The notes: generated by a model not told the origin, from the sequence alone. A stretch of DNA of 10,935 bases from Candidatus Thorarchaeota archaeon (GCA_016840245.1 JAEOST010000053.1:1-10935); one strand, 5' to 3'. Positions 1 through 6,647 are shown, counted from the stretch's first letter. Made by a program: numbers and translations.

Positions 1-406
1 TAACGACAGGAAGACCTGCTACAAGAAGTCCAAGTTTAAGGGCGATTCCAGTTCCATCAAATGTGTAGACCTTTCCTCTCAAGTCAAGTTCATCAGGTCT
101 CTTGTCAATGTTTACGATTATCTTGCCGCCCTCTTTGAGACCTTCAGTCACGTCAATTAGATCAATAATACTTGGGTCTAGGACTGCTACAACATCTGGT
201 TCGTAGACTTGGCTTCTAACGTGTATCACTGAGTCAGAGATACGAGTGAATGCCTTCACTGGTGCTCCTCTTCGTTCAGCTCCAAAATATGGAAAAGCCT
301 GAACACCTTTGTAACCATCAATGTATGCAGCCTTAGCAAGTAGCTCGGCTGATGTGACGCCTCCTTGTCCTCCGCGTCCGTGCCAACGAATCTCAATCAA
401 GGTCAT
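1..406 (-). CDS. porG: Pyruvate/2-oxoacid:ferredoxin oxidoreductase gamma subunit, partial (C-terminus off the left edge)
   Basis: Only the first 135 codons are in the window. The protein begins [16 protein letters not shown] and continues [11 protein letters not shown], then [17 protein letters not shown]. These are the hallmark segments of the gamma subunit of 2-oxoacid:ferredoxin oxidoreductases, the cytoplasmic CoA-dependent enzymes that oxidise pyruvate or related 2-oxoacids to acyl-CoA, CO2 and reduced ferredoxin. In the family the gamma domain works with the alpha, beta (thiamine diphosphate) and delta (ferredoxin-like) subunits. These would be expected further left on the same strand, but that cannot be seen. 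The ATG start at 404-406 is supported by a CAGGAG ribosome binding site at 415-420 on this strand. A TATA-like GTTATACC at about 455-462 may be its promoter. Pyruvate is the most common substrate of the family, but 2-ketoisovalerate or another 2-oxoacid cannot be excluded from this fragment. Confidence 0.93.
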   Translation of the reverse strand, partial: MTLIEIRWHGRGGQGGVTSAELLAKAAYIDGYKGVQAFPYFGAERRGAPVKAFTRISDSVIHVRSQVYEPDVVAVLDPSIIDLIDVTEGLKEGGKIIVNIDKRPDELDLRGKVYTFDGTGIALKLGLLVAGLPVV

Positions 407-519
407 AGGAAAATCTCCTGAGCGCGAATCTGTACTTGTTTCGGGGCGCGCATCGGTATAACAAAACCTTTTCGCTAGGACTAATAAACAAACAATGTGA
501 TGTACAGACGTGGAATATT

Positions 520-978
520 GTGAGAATATTGTTTGTCTGTACAGGAAACACTGGTCGAAGTGCAATGGCTGCTGCTATCTTTCGAAAACTCACTAACCAT
601 CTAAAGAATATGAGAGTTAGAATGATCAGAGTTGGGTCTGCAGGTTTAAATGCTCAAGGAGGAGCGGATCCTGAAACGCTTGCAAAAGAAGTGATGAAGG
701 AAAAAAAAGTTTCACTCGACATCCATACAGCAACCCAAGTGACTCAGAAATTAGTTGAGAAATATGACTTGATTCTCACAATGGAAGCACAGCACATAGA
801 TACTCTGGTTAAAGACTACAATGCGTCTCCAGACAAGACCTTTCTTTTTACTGAATATGTGGGTGAATCCGGAGATATTGTTGATTGTAACGGTCAGGAA
901 AAGGAGGTATATGTGGAGTGCGCAGACAGGCTCTTCCACTTAGTTGGGTTGCTTGTTAAGAAATTCATTGAGATGTAG
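520..978 (+). CDS. Low-molecular-weight protein phosphatase family protein, copy 1
   Basis: This is a 152-residue protein of the low-molecular-weight protein-tyrosine/arginine phosphatase fold, a single cytoplasmic domain of normal family length. The P-loop CTGNTGRS gives nucleophile Cys7 and phosphate-binding Arg13 (C-x5-R). The family's late general-acid Asp is seen at D122 in [13 protein letters not shown], where the usual Asp-Pro is Asp-Cys. The GTG at 520 was chosen because it gives MRILFVC, aligning without gaps to copy 2 downstream. The open frame extends upstream to a TTG at 436, but those 28 codons look unlike the family. The ribosome binding site is weak, so a short leader from the AT-rich CTAATAAACA at 481-490 is possible. 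Related arsenate reductases share the fold, but the family assignment as a phosphatase fits best. The true substrate is unknown. Confidence 0.88.
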   Translation: MRILFVCTGNTGRSAMAAAIFRKLTNHLKNMRVRMIRVGSAGLNAQGGADPETLAKEVMKEKKVSLDIHTATQVTQKLVEKYDLILTMEAQHIDTLVKDYNASPDKTFLFTEYVGESGDIVDCNGQEKEVYVECADRLFHLVGLLVKKFIEM

Positions 979-1013
979 ACATCAATTCAATTGCATTATT
1001 GGGGTTTCGTTAG

Positions 1014-1028
1014 GACTATATGATAGTC
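1014..1028. repeat. Perfect 6-base inverted repeat upstream of phosphatase copy 2
   Basis: GACTAT at 1014-1019 and ATAGTC at 1023-1028 are exact reverse complements with a 3-base spacer. The repeat sits 7 bases before the GAGGTGA ribosome binding site (1036-1042) of the second phosphatase gene and contains a TATA-like CTATATGA. It could be an operator over a promoter or a short RNA hairpin between the two paralogous genes. Arms this short can arise by chance. Confidence 0.4.
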
Positions 1029-1051
1029 ATCTCTTGAGGTGATTGATTTTC

Positions 1052-1507
1052 ATGAGAATACTTTTTGTCTGCACCGGAAACACTGGAAGAAGTGCAATGG
1101 CTGAAACTATCTTCAAGGCCAAAATCAGGGACCATAGAAACCCAATGATAAGAAAGATTGAAGTCGCTTCTGCAGGGATACGTGCTGATCAGGGCGATGG
1201 TCCAGAGAAACTGGCTCATGATGTTTTGAAGAAACAGGGACTCTCACTTCTTGGACATACTGCAAGTCTATTCGTTCAAGAGATGGTGAAAGAATATGAT
1301 TTGATTCTCACAATGGAGGCCAGACACAGAGACACAATCGTCAAAGGGTACAATGCACCGAAGGAGAGGGCATTCCTTCTTACGGAATTTGTGGATGATG
1401 AAGGTGATATCGATGACTGCTGGGGTCGTGAGAAAGAGGTCTATGAGGCATGTGCCAGTAGGCTATCCATTTTGATTGAGCGAGTCATAGAGAAATTGAG
1501 CAAGTAG
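1052..1507 (+). CDS. Low-molecular-weight protein phosphatase family protein, copy 2
   Basis: This 151-residue paralogue of the preceding gene aligns to it without gaps, with about 80 identical positions of 151 by hand count. It has the same P-loop CTGNTGRS (Cys7, Arg13) and the same late acidic motif, DIDDCWGREKEVY, with D122 followed by Cys rather than Pro. The ATG at 1052 is preferred over the in-frame TTG at 1043 because GAGGTGA at 1036-1042 lies 9 bases before the ATG but abuts the TTG. The gap from copy 1 is 73 bases. The methyltransferase gene starts 9 bases after this stop, so copy 2 and the methyltransferase are very probably co-transcribed. The family removes phosphate from protein tyrosine or arginine in the cytoplasm. 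Thr11 of the P-loop matches the position known to favour phosphoarginine in Bacillus YwlE, but specificity is inferred. Confidence 0.9.
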   Translation: MRILFVCTGNTGRSAMAETIFKAKIRDHRNPMIRKIEVASAGIRADQGDGPEKLAHDVLKKQGLSLLGHTASLFVQEMVKEYDLILTMEARHRDTIVKGYNAPKERAFLLTEFVDDEGDIDDCWGREKEVYEACASRLSILIERVIEKLSK

Positions 1508-1516
1508 GTGTGTGGA

Positions 1517-2323
1517 ATGGAGGAGTTCATCAAGGCAAACAAAGAGCTCTGGGAAGAGAGAACACTTGCTCACGAGAAATCTGAGTTTTATGATATTGAG
1601 GGATTCCTAAGGGGAAATCAGACTCTGGACCCAATTGAGCTTGAAGAGATTGGTGATGTTAAAGGGAAGTCCCTACTTCACCTCATGTGTCACTTCGGTC
1701 TTGACACTCTCTCATGGGGTAGATTAGGTGCTGATGTTACTGGAGTAGACATAGCCGAGAATGCAATAGAGTTGGCTAGGAAATTGAGTAAGCAAATTGG
1801 CATGAATGCAAGGTTCATTCAGTCTAATGTCTATAAACTACCTGAGAAACTCGATGAGCAGTTTGATATTGTGTTTATGTCTGGGGGTGTCATTAATTGG
1901 TTGCCTGACATGGAGCGACTCCTACAGGTTGCAGCACGATATGTGAAACCCGGGGGATTCTACTATCTGAGGGAATTTCATCCGTTCTTTTGGGTATTTG
2001 ACGATGAGATAGAACAACCGATACTCAAGGTGATGTATCCATATTTCCAGGGTAAAGATCCTCTGCACTTCGAATCAGATACATCATACGCATCTGATAA
2101 GAAAATGAAGAAACTAAATCAGTATGAGTGGGGACACACGGTCTCTACAATTCTAAATAGTGCAGTGAAGGCTGGACTTCGAATCGAGTTCTTCAATGAA
2201 TTTCCATTCACTTCGTATAAGGCATTGATGTTCTTAGAGGAAAAGGGACCGTTACGGTGGGAACTCCCAGAAGGATTCGTTTCATTACCAATGATGTTCT
2301 CACTTAAGGCCATCAAGGAGTAG
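1517..2323 (+). CDS. Class I SAM-dependent methyltransferase
   Basis: This 268-residue protein has a Rossmann-type methyltransferase domain. Motif I is the variant LLHLMCHFGLDTLSWGRLGA (residues 53-72), followed by the acidic ribose-binding D78 in VTGVDIAENAI. Later come GGVINWLPDMERLL, VKPGGFYYLREFHPFFWVF and a C-terminal EWGHTVSTILNSAVKAGL/FNEFPF segment. This HL-x-CHFG subfamily is widespread in archaea and bacteria and annotated only as a methyltransferase. The acceptor is unknown; a small molecule is more likely than a protein, but this is inference. The ATG at 1517 is chosen over the GTG at 1508 because AGGTG at 1506-1510 is spaced 6 bases from it and overlaps the GTG. The gene follows phosphatase copy 2 closely, and its 3' end overlaps the convergent FAD oxidoreductase gene by 11 bases. 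Confidence 0.92.
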   Translation: MEEFIKANKELWEERTLAHEKSEFYDIEGFLRGNQTLDPIELEEIGDVKGKSLLHLMCHFGLDTLSWGRLGADVTGVDIAENAIELARKLSKQIGMNARFIQSNVYKLPEKLDEQFDIVFMSGGVINWLPDMERLLQVAARYVKPGGFYYLREFHPFFWVFDDEIEQPILKVMYPYFQGKDPLHFESDTSYASDKKMKKLNQYEWGHTVSTILNSAVKAGLRIEFFNEFPFTSYKALMFLEEKGPLRWELPEGFVSLPMMFSLKAIKE

Positions 2324-3692
2324 AAGTCCAATACTCTCGAAGGGCTAGTAAAGCCCCCTCAGCTGAATTTGCAGATTGCTGAAGACCAACACCAGAGCCA
2401 GCAGTATCAGTTCCAACGATAAACAGTCCTTTGATTGGAGTCTGAGGACCAGGACGATCCAAATCGGTCTGTCCAGGGATCAGGGCGGCTCGTGTTGCAT
2501 AGGACATCTGGACATGTTCCATCTCAATATGTTCCAAAATCTCAGGGTGGTAAGTCTCGAAACCATTGCTCTTCATTATCGCAACTTGTTCTTCTACACT
2601 CTTCCCTGGTATTGGCACCATAGCCATTGCTACAAGTTCGTTCCCTTCAGGTGCACTCGTCGGGTCAAAACTAGAAACAGAAACTAACCATCGATTGGGA
2701 TTCGGGTGAACTAAGACCCGGGATTTCCTATCACCTATCACAACTCTATCTAAACCAAGCCAGAGTGTTAATCCTCGTGTAACCTCCATGTGATCCCATT
2801 TCTGGAAGAATTCGTTGATCTCGGGCTGACTAGATCTCACAATCTTAGACATAGACCAGAGGGGTATGTTACTGATGACAGTGGAGTGTGTGATTTCGGT
2901 ACCATTGACTGTAACACCCGATACGCATCCATCTACTTCATTGATACTCTGAACCTCTGCGTTCAGGACGTAATCCCCATTGATTGTATCTTTTACTTGT
3001 TCAATAAGTGACTGCATACCACCTATCAAATAACCTTCATCGTAGTCGCCGCCCCCGAAGATAAGACGTTTCGCAGAGCCAAGTTTGGATGACTCCTTAT
3101 CTGTGTCCTTCAATGTACGGAGCGCCTCGTAAGCAGATGCCCTCTCGATACCAACACCTGCAGCCATGTAGATAGCACTCTGCATGACATCCAGCATGAC
3201 TTGATTCATCGCACCCTTCGACCGCATGAATTCAAGAAATGAGATATCTTTGTACTTCTTCATCTCTTCCAGTTTCATTGTCTTGATTTTCGCACCAATG
3301 CGAGCCAGACCAAGGCGGCCGCGTATACCAGTGAGAGGCCATCGGAGGGTTTCACCGACGGTGGAAGGAATCGTACCTACTTTGTCATGAACTCTGAAGA
3401 ACCAGCCATCATGAAGGATGAACTCAGGAGGGGGATCAAGGTATGTCCTCATGAATCGAGCAAATGCACCATTCTTAACACGTGTAATTACGTGAAGACC
3501 ATAGTCTACTCGATATCCATTGATGTCATAGCCATACCAGACTCCACCGATACGATCGCCTTTCTCCAAAATGAGAACCCTCTTTCCCTCAGCAGATAGA
3601 GCTAGAGCTGTCAAGAGGCCGCCAGAACCAGCCCCTGCAATAACGGCATCATACTTGCTACTATCGACCTGATCAAGTGAGAGTTCCTTCAT
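2313..3692 (-). CDS. FAD-dependent oxidoreductase, phytoene desaturase/amine oxidase-like
   Basis: A 459-residue flavoprotein with an N-terminal dinucleotide-binding fold. YDAVIAGAGSGGLLTALALS gives G20-x-G22-x-x-G25, followed by ILEKGDRIGG with E43 for the FAD ribose. The C-terminus has the second FAD signature, GLFIVGTDTAGSGVGLQQSA, then NSAEGALLAL. This is the layout of the CrtI/retinol-saturase/geranylgeranyl-reductase-like superfamily, which reduces or desaturates isoprenoid and other lipid chains. The exact substrate is not readable, and a role in isoprenoid side-chain redox is only a possibility. The open frame extends to a GTG at 3752, but the ATG at 3690-3692 is preferred. It gives a normal-length N-terminus, and a TATA-like CCTTAAGTAC centred near 3728 would put transcription start just before it (short leader, no clear ribosome binding site). 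It converges on the methyltransferase with an 11-base overlap. Confidence 0.85.
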   Translation of the reverse strand: MKELSLDQVDSSKYDAVIAGAGSGGLLTALALSAEGKRVLILEKGDRIGGVWYGYDINGYRVDYGLHVITRVKNGAFARFMRTYLDPPPEFILHDGWFFRVHDKVGTIPSTVGETLRWPLTGIRGRLGLARIGAKIKTMKLEEMKKYKDISFLEFMRSKGAMNQVMLDVMQSAIYMAAGVGIERASAYEALRTLKDTDKESSKLGSAKRLIFGGGDYDEGYLIGGMQSLIEQVKDTINGDYVLNAEVQSINEVDGCVSGVTVNGTEITHSTVISNIPLWSMSKIVRSSQPEINEFFQKWDHMEVTRGLTLWLGLDRVVIGDRKSRVLVHPNPNRWLVSVSSFDPTSAPEGNELVAMAMVPIPGKSVEEQVAIMKSNGFETYHPEILEHIEMEHVQMSYATRAALIPGQTDLDRPGPQTPIKGLFIVGTDTAGSGVGLQQSANSAEGALLALREYWTSTP

Positions 3693-3723
3693 TTCTATCT
3701 GTGTTTGGAGAAAAATGAGAGCG

Positions 3724-3732
3724 TACTTAAGG
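3724..3732. promoter_or_regulatory. Candidate shared (bidirectional) TATA element between FAD oxidoreductase and small membrane protein genes
   Basis: TACTTAAGG contains the palindrome CTTAAG at 3726-3731, so both strands read as an archaeal TATA-like box. On the minus strand it lies about 35 bases before the oxidoreductase ATG, giving a near-leaderless transcript. On the plus strand an expected start about 25-27 bases downstream falls just ahead of the GAGGGT ribosome binding site of the 37-codon gene. This is a position-based inference. Confidence 0.4.
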
Positions 3733-3775
3733 ATGTCCACAGATACATACACGATAATTCATTGAGGGTAATCTG

Positions 3776-3889
3776 ATGAGTCAGCATCGTAATCCCAAGT
3801 GGCGTCGAAGAATCATGATGATTATGGTCATAGTCTTGATTATTGCACTACTGATGGGAGGACCCATATTCCTAGAGGGATTTCCATAG
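3776..3889 (+). CDS. Small single-helix membrane protein (37 residues), unknown function
   Basis: A 37-residue reading frame fills the gap between the start of the FAD oxidoreductase gene and the end of the Gfo/Idh gene. The ribosome binding site GAGGGT at 3764-3769 is 6 bases before the ATG. The protein reads as a basic N-terminus (HRNPKWRRR), one hydrophobic helix of about 20 residues (IMMIMVIVLIIALLMGGPIF) and a short LEGFP tail. By the positive-inside rule the N-terminus should be cytoplasmic. The stop ends 1 base before the stop of the convergent neighbour, and there is no overlap with any other gene. I do not recognise the family. Small one-helix proteins often modulate larger membrane complexes, but no partner is evident here. 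The ribosome binding site, hydrophobic pattern and neat fit between genes make it likely to be real. Confidence 0.65.
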   Translation: MSQHRNPKWRRRIMMIMVIVLIIALLMGGPIFLEGFP

Positions 3890-3890
3890 T

Positions 3891-5000
3891 TCATAGTGGA
3901 TTGACAGGTCTATTCTTTACTGCAGACTCGTACGCAGCATCAACAATCTTGTGAGCAGCAACAGCATCCATGAAGTCGGGTTTGGGTGCGCCTCCAATTT
4001 CAATTGTTTTGAGAAATGCATAGGACATTGCGGCATATCGCTCACCGCCAACTGATGTCAGGGCTTCGTAGGCATCAGGGGAGAGATTCTTCGCATGAAG
4101 ATCAAGGGTCTCTAGCAGTACATTATTGGCGGTTTCTTCATTTATTCGAACGGGATCTTCATCTTGCATGTGATACTCGAGAAATCGGTTACCTGACTCC
4201 AGTGTGATTCCAATGAACCCCTTTTCAAAGAAGAATTCAATTCTTCGTTCATTCGGACGTTCAACCCAGTGCCATATGGAATCGAGAGTACTCACAACGC
4301 CATTCTTATGTGTCATGACGAGAGAGGCATGATCCTCCACCTCTCGTTCAGCAACGAATCCAACCTTTGCATAGACGCTCTCGATTTCCCCAAAGAACCA
4401 GCTAAAGACATCAATATCGTGTATACTGTGTTCGATGAGGGTTCCACCACCTGCGATGGACTTGTCTCCTCTCCATTTACTATAGTAGCTATAATCCACG
4501 GGGAATCGCTGGTCGTCACGTATGTGTGCAAGAATCGGTCTTCCGAAATCCTTTGTATCAACCAGATGTTTTGCATACAAGAGAAATTGGTCATACCTTA
4601 GGACAAGTCCCACACTTGTCTTCACCTGCGCAGTTTGTGACACCATCATCAATTCCCGGGCTTGAGGGCAACTGTGGGCAAGTGGTTTCTCACATAGAAC
4701 CGGTTTGTTCGCGTTGATTGAAGCCTTGACCATATCTGAGTGCTGATATGTAGGTGTACAGACGTATACAATATCCACATTCTCATCATTCACCAAGTCT
4801 TCGTAATTATCGTATGTCTTCAAAGGCTCAAATAGCTCAACAGCAGTCTTGAGTGACTCAGCGTCAATATCACAGATTGCCGCAATTTCAATATCTAAGA
4901 GATTAGCCTCTTTGAGAGCAAGAAAACTAGTCAGATGGACTCTCCCAATATTCCCAGTACCGATTAAGCCTATACCAATCTTTGGACTCACTGGGTACAC
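3891..5000 (-). CDS. Gfo/Idh/MocA family NAD(P)-dependent oxidoreductase
   Basis: A 369-residue dehydrogenase of the usual length for the family. The N-terminal Rossmann domain has GLIGTGNIG (residues 11-19) and AAICDID with D44 for the cofactor ribose. Next come VYVCTPTYQHSDMV and the family's VLCEKPLA, with the conserved Lys at K105. The C-terminal substrate domain has GGGTLIEHSIHDIDVFSWFFG, with the conserved His194 and Asp197. Members oxidise or reduce hydroxyls on sugars, inositols or related cyclic substrates in the cytoplasm. The exact substrate cannot be read. The GTG at 4998-5000 is the first possible start, and a second GTG at 4991 is the alternative. No strong ribosome binding site is seen. 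A TATA-like TCAAATATTG about 27-36 bases upstream suggests a leaderless message. It stands alone, divergent from the HTH gene and convergent with the 37-codon gene. Confidence 0.93.
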   Translation of the reverse strand: MYPVSPKIGIGLIGTGNIGRVHLTSFLALKEANLLDIEIAAICDIDAESLKTAVELFEPLKTYDNYEDLVNDENVDIVYVCTPTYQHSDMVKASINANKPVLCEKPLAHSCPQARELMMVSQTAQVKTSVGLVLRYDQFLLYAKHLVDTKDFGRPILAHIRDDQRFPVDYSYYSKWRGDKSIAGGGTLIEHSIHDIDVFSWFFGEIESVYAKVGFVAEREVEDHASLVMTHKNGVVSTLDSIWHWVERPNERRIEFFFEKGFIGITLESGNRFLEYHMQDEDPVRINEETANNVLLETLDLHAKNLSPDAYEALTSVGGERYAAMSYAFLKTIEIGGAPKPDFMDAVAAHKIVDAAYESAVKNRPVNPL

Positions 5001-5199
5001 ACTACCAAGATGACTATCATTGTTTCAATATTTGAGTGTTCTTGATGATTCTTAAATATGTGGTCTTGGTCAATCATCGTTTCTGGATTATCGCGAATCT
5101 CAAGTGCAAAGGAAATATACAGTCTCCGCCTTTCCCTACAGAACCGGTCTAGATTTGCCTGCCAGGGCGCTTATGTTGAATGGAACAAAGAAGCAATGA

Positions 5200-5208
5200 T
5201 TTATATAG
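5200..5208 (+). promoter_or_regulatory. Archaeal TATA box for the HTH/membrane protein operon
   Basis: TTTATATAG is an excellent match to the archaeal TATA box and is the best one in the window. Transcription would start about 25-27 bases downstream, near 5229-5233, which lies inside the inverted repeat at 5222-5240 and just before the regulator gene. The remainder of the 252-base gap (5001-5199) holds the divergent Gfo/Idh promoter area. It also has an imperfect repeat, GATGATT at 5044-5050 with AATCATC at 5072-5078, around CTTAAATATG. I see no gene in it. Confidence 0.7.
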
Positions 5209-5221
5209 TAAATTTGGATAA

Positions 5222-5240
5222 TTAACCAATAAGTGGTTAA
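5222..5240. promoter_or_regulatory. Perfect 7-base inverted repeat, candidate operator of the HTH gene
   Basis: TTAACCA (5222-5228) and TGGTTAA (5234-5240) are exact reverse complements separated by ATAAG. The 19-base site begins 13 bases after the TATA box, covers the expected transcription start and ends 12 bases before the first possible start codon of the HTH regulator. That is where a bound dimer would block RNA polymerase. Autoregulation by the adjacent HTH protein is inferred from position. Confidence 0.6.
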
Positions 5241-5252
5241 CTCTCAGAGGGG

Positions 5253-5723
5253 TTGTCCAAGCTGTTTAGAGCATTGCGATTTCCAACAAAGCAGCAAGAA
5301 ACTATTTGGCTCAAGAGACGTCAGAAGACGAATCCATCAATAATTGCAAAGAAGTTGCGAGTATCTCGACCATACATAAGTAAGGCTCAGCGTATTGCGG
5401 AACAGAGGATAGAACGTCTTCTCCAGAACACTGCCAGCGTCATGAGAATAGATTTGTCAAATCTGAGCGGTAAATTTGGTTTTGCTGTAGGATATTCACC
5501 GATGCACAAATCGAAGACCTATATCACATATTCTCCCTCACATGGGGTACAGACATGGTTTGACCATGTTGGATCATGTGAAACTTGCGAGAAGAAAGAT
5601 GAATGTACCAATATACTTGGGGTACTTGCTGAGGAATGGCAAATCGTAGTTCCGGAGGGACCTCCAACTGAAACAGCATCATTTCTTTTTGGGAAAATCA
5701 TGGAGCGACTGAATTGGAGTTGA
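5253..5723 (+). CDS. HTH transcriptional regulator (Tfx/sigma-region-4-like) with a C-terminal Cys cluster
   Basis: This protein of up to 156 residues has an N-terminal helix-turn-helix: FPTKQQETIWLKRRQ, then NPSIIAKKLRVSRPYISKAQ at about residues 28-47, then a long helix to about 60. This resembles archaeal Tfx/LuxR-type DNA-binding domains. The C-terminal domain includes FAVGYSPMHKSKTYITY and a HVGSCETCEKKDEC segment (H105, C109, C112, C118) that could bind a metal or sense redox state; this is inference. The start is uncertain. The TTG at 5253 abuts the AGAGGGG ribosome binding site, a CTG at 5262 has ideal 9-base spacing, and a TTG at 5274 would begin MRFPTKQQ, which looks most like the family. 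The longest frame is given. One base separates it from the membrane protein gene, so the two form an operon. An operator-like repeat precedes it. Confidence 0.82.
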   Translation: MSKLFRALRFPTKQQETIWLKRRQKTNPSIIAKKLRVSRPYISKAQRIAEQRIERLLQNTASVMRIDLSNLSGKFGFAVGYSPMHKSKTYITYSPSHGVQTWFDHVGSCETCEKKDECTNILGVLAEEWQIVVPEGPPTETASFLFGKIMERLNWS

Positions 5724-5724
5724 G

Positions 5725-6576
5725 ATGAAAATGAACCCGGATACAGAACCTTCAGGACCCGAGTTGACTGCTTGTAGGAATCCTCCTTCAACTATAACTG
5801 GTGTGCAAATAGCAAAAGGACTGGACTTCAGTTCCAGACGGATTCAGGTCACATCTATAGCAGTAATTATTCTCCTCGTCCTCACACCGCTGTTCGTTGG
5901 AATCTATTTCATTTACTTGAATCCGCCAAGAGCCCTAGTTGAAATTAATCCTGGTGAAGACACGTTCGTAAGTACTATTGAATCAGAAGAACACTCCCAC
6001 GAATCTTTCGTCAGAGTCAGCAATTATACATTGGCTGATGAAGAGATTGTAGAGATTGGCCTCTACAAATTTTTCTACTTTCCTCCACCCGGAGGTGGTG
6101 GACTCACTGACGCTATCTTCAGTTTTCATTGTGATGTTGTAACACCAGGAGAGATTGAGTTACACATTATGACTTCGGAGGGCTTATGGAGTCTATTCGA
6201 AACAGACCTCACGAATTTAACATACTCTAGTATACCTCTCCATCAATCAATACCAGTTACTAGGGTTAATGTCGATTCAAACAGAACCTATTCCGTCAGT
6301 ATCTTTGGCTCAGAGGGTCTGGAACATGAACCATCAATGGGAATCATTGGGATATATGTTGCCGCAATGCATGATACACGAATTATATTGGACTCCTTTG
6401 AGGCTCTAGAAGAGAGTCATCGACCAAAGCTCATGATGTATATGGGCATAGGCATACTAGTTCAGAATCCGTTCGTCTACTATCTACAGCCGGTGTTCTT
6501 GATACCTGTGTTAGCATCTCTAGTCATAGCACTATATTTGATTCGACAAATGAAGCAACATAGAACTGATAGATGA
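5725..6576 (+). CDS. Two-helix membrane protein with a large extracytoplasmic domain, unknown function
   Basis: A 283-residue protein I do not recognise. It has a polar N-terminus of about 40 residues ending in SSRR and a first membrane helix at about 42-65 (SIAVIILLVLTPLFVGIYFI). A mostly beta-predicted outer region runs from about 66 to 250, followed by a second helix at about 251-273 (FLIPVLASLVIALYLI) and a basic tail, RQMKQHRTDR. Basic residues flank both helices on the same side, so both termini should be cytoplasmic. The loop has three N-x-S/T sites (N100, N164, N186), suitable for archaeal surface glycosylation. The ATG at 5725 has GGAG at 5716-5719 and starts one base after the HTH stop, so the two are co-transcribed. 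A sensor or effector paired with the regulator is possible, but there is no direct evidence for a function. Confidence 0.82.
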   Translation: MKMNPDTEPSGPELTACRNPPSTITGVQIAKGLDFSSRRIQVTSIAVIILLVLTPLFVGIYFIYLNPPRALVEINPGEDTFVSTIESEEHSHESFVRVSNYTLADEEIVEIGLYKFFYFPPPGGGGLTDAIFSFHCDVVTPGEIELHIMTSEGLWSLFETDLTNLTYSSIPLHQSIPVTRVNVDSNRTYSVSIFGSEGLEHEPSMGIIGIYVAAMHDTRIILDSFEALEESHRPKLMMYMGIGILVQNPFVYYLQPVFLIPVLASLVIALYLIRQMKQHRTDR

Positions 6577-6609
6577 AAGAATCAAAGTGAATCCAAATTA
6601 TTGTACTAC

Positions 6610-6632
6610 AGTAACTAATATTTGGAGTTACT
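6610..6632. repeat. Perfect 7-base inverted repeat upstream of the TPR gene promoter
   Basis: AGTAACT (6610-6616) and AGTTACT (6626-6632) are exact reverse complements with a 9-base AT-rich spacer. The repeat ends 6 bases before the TATA-like CTTTAAGTA at 6639-6647, which is where activators or the TFB region would sit. It could be an operator for the TPR gene or a hairpin at the 3' end of the preceding operon. No T-run follows, so a terminator is less likely. Confidence 0.4.
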
Positions 6633-6638
6633 CTCGCA

Positions 6639-6647
6639 CTTTAAGTA
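6639..6647 (+). promoter_or_regulatory. TATA-like box for the TPR protein gene
   Basis: CTTTAAGTA matches an archaeal TATA box and lies 35 bases before the GTG start at 6683. A transcript from about 6668-6672 would have a short leader overlapping or lacking the GTGAGG ribosome binding site at 6667-6672. The match is good but unproven. Confidence 0.5.

Noticed and set aside
436..519. The 28-codon N-terminal extension of phosphatase copy 1
   Set aside because: It begins at a TTG in the porG promoter region, has no counterpart in copy 2, and would place the P-loop unusually far from the N-terminus.
2376..2687. A 103-codon plus-strand frame opposite the FAD oxidoreductase
   Set aside because: It lies wholly antisense to a gene with clear family motifs and has low-quality composition rich in Cys, His and Ser.
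5058..5225. A 55-codon plus-strand frame starting ATG in the gap between the Gfo/Idh and HTH genes
   Set aside because: No ribosome binding site, no family-like sequence, and it runs through the TATA box and into the inverted repeat of the HTH promoter.
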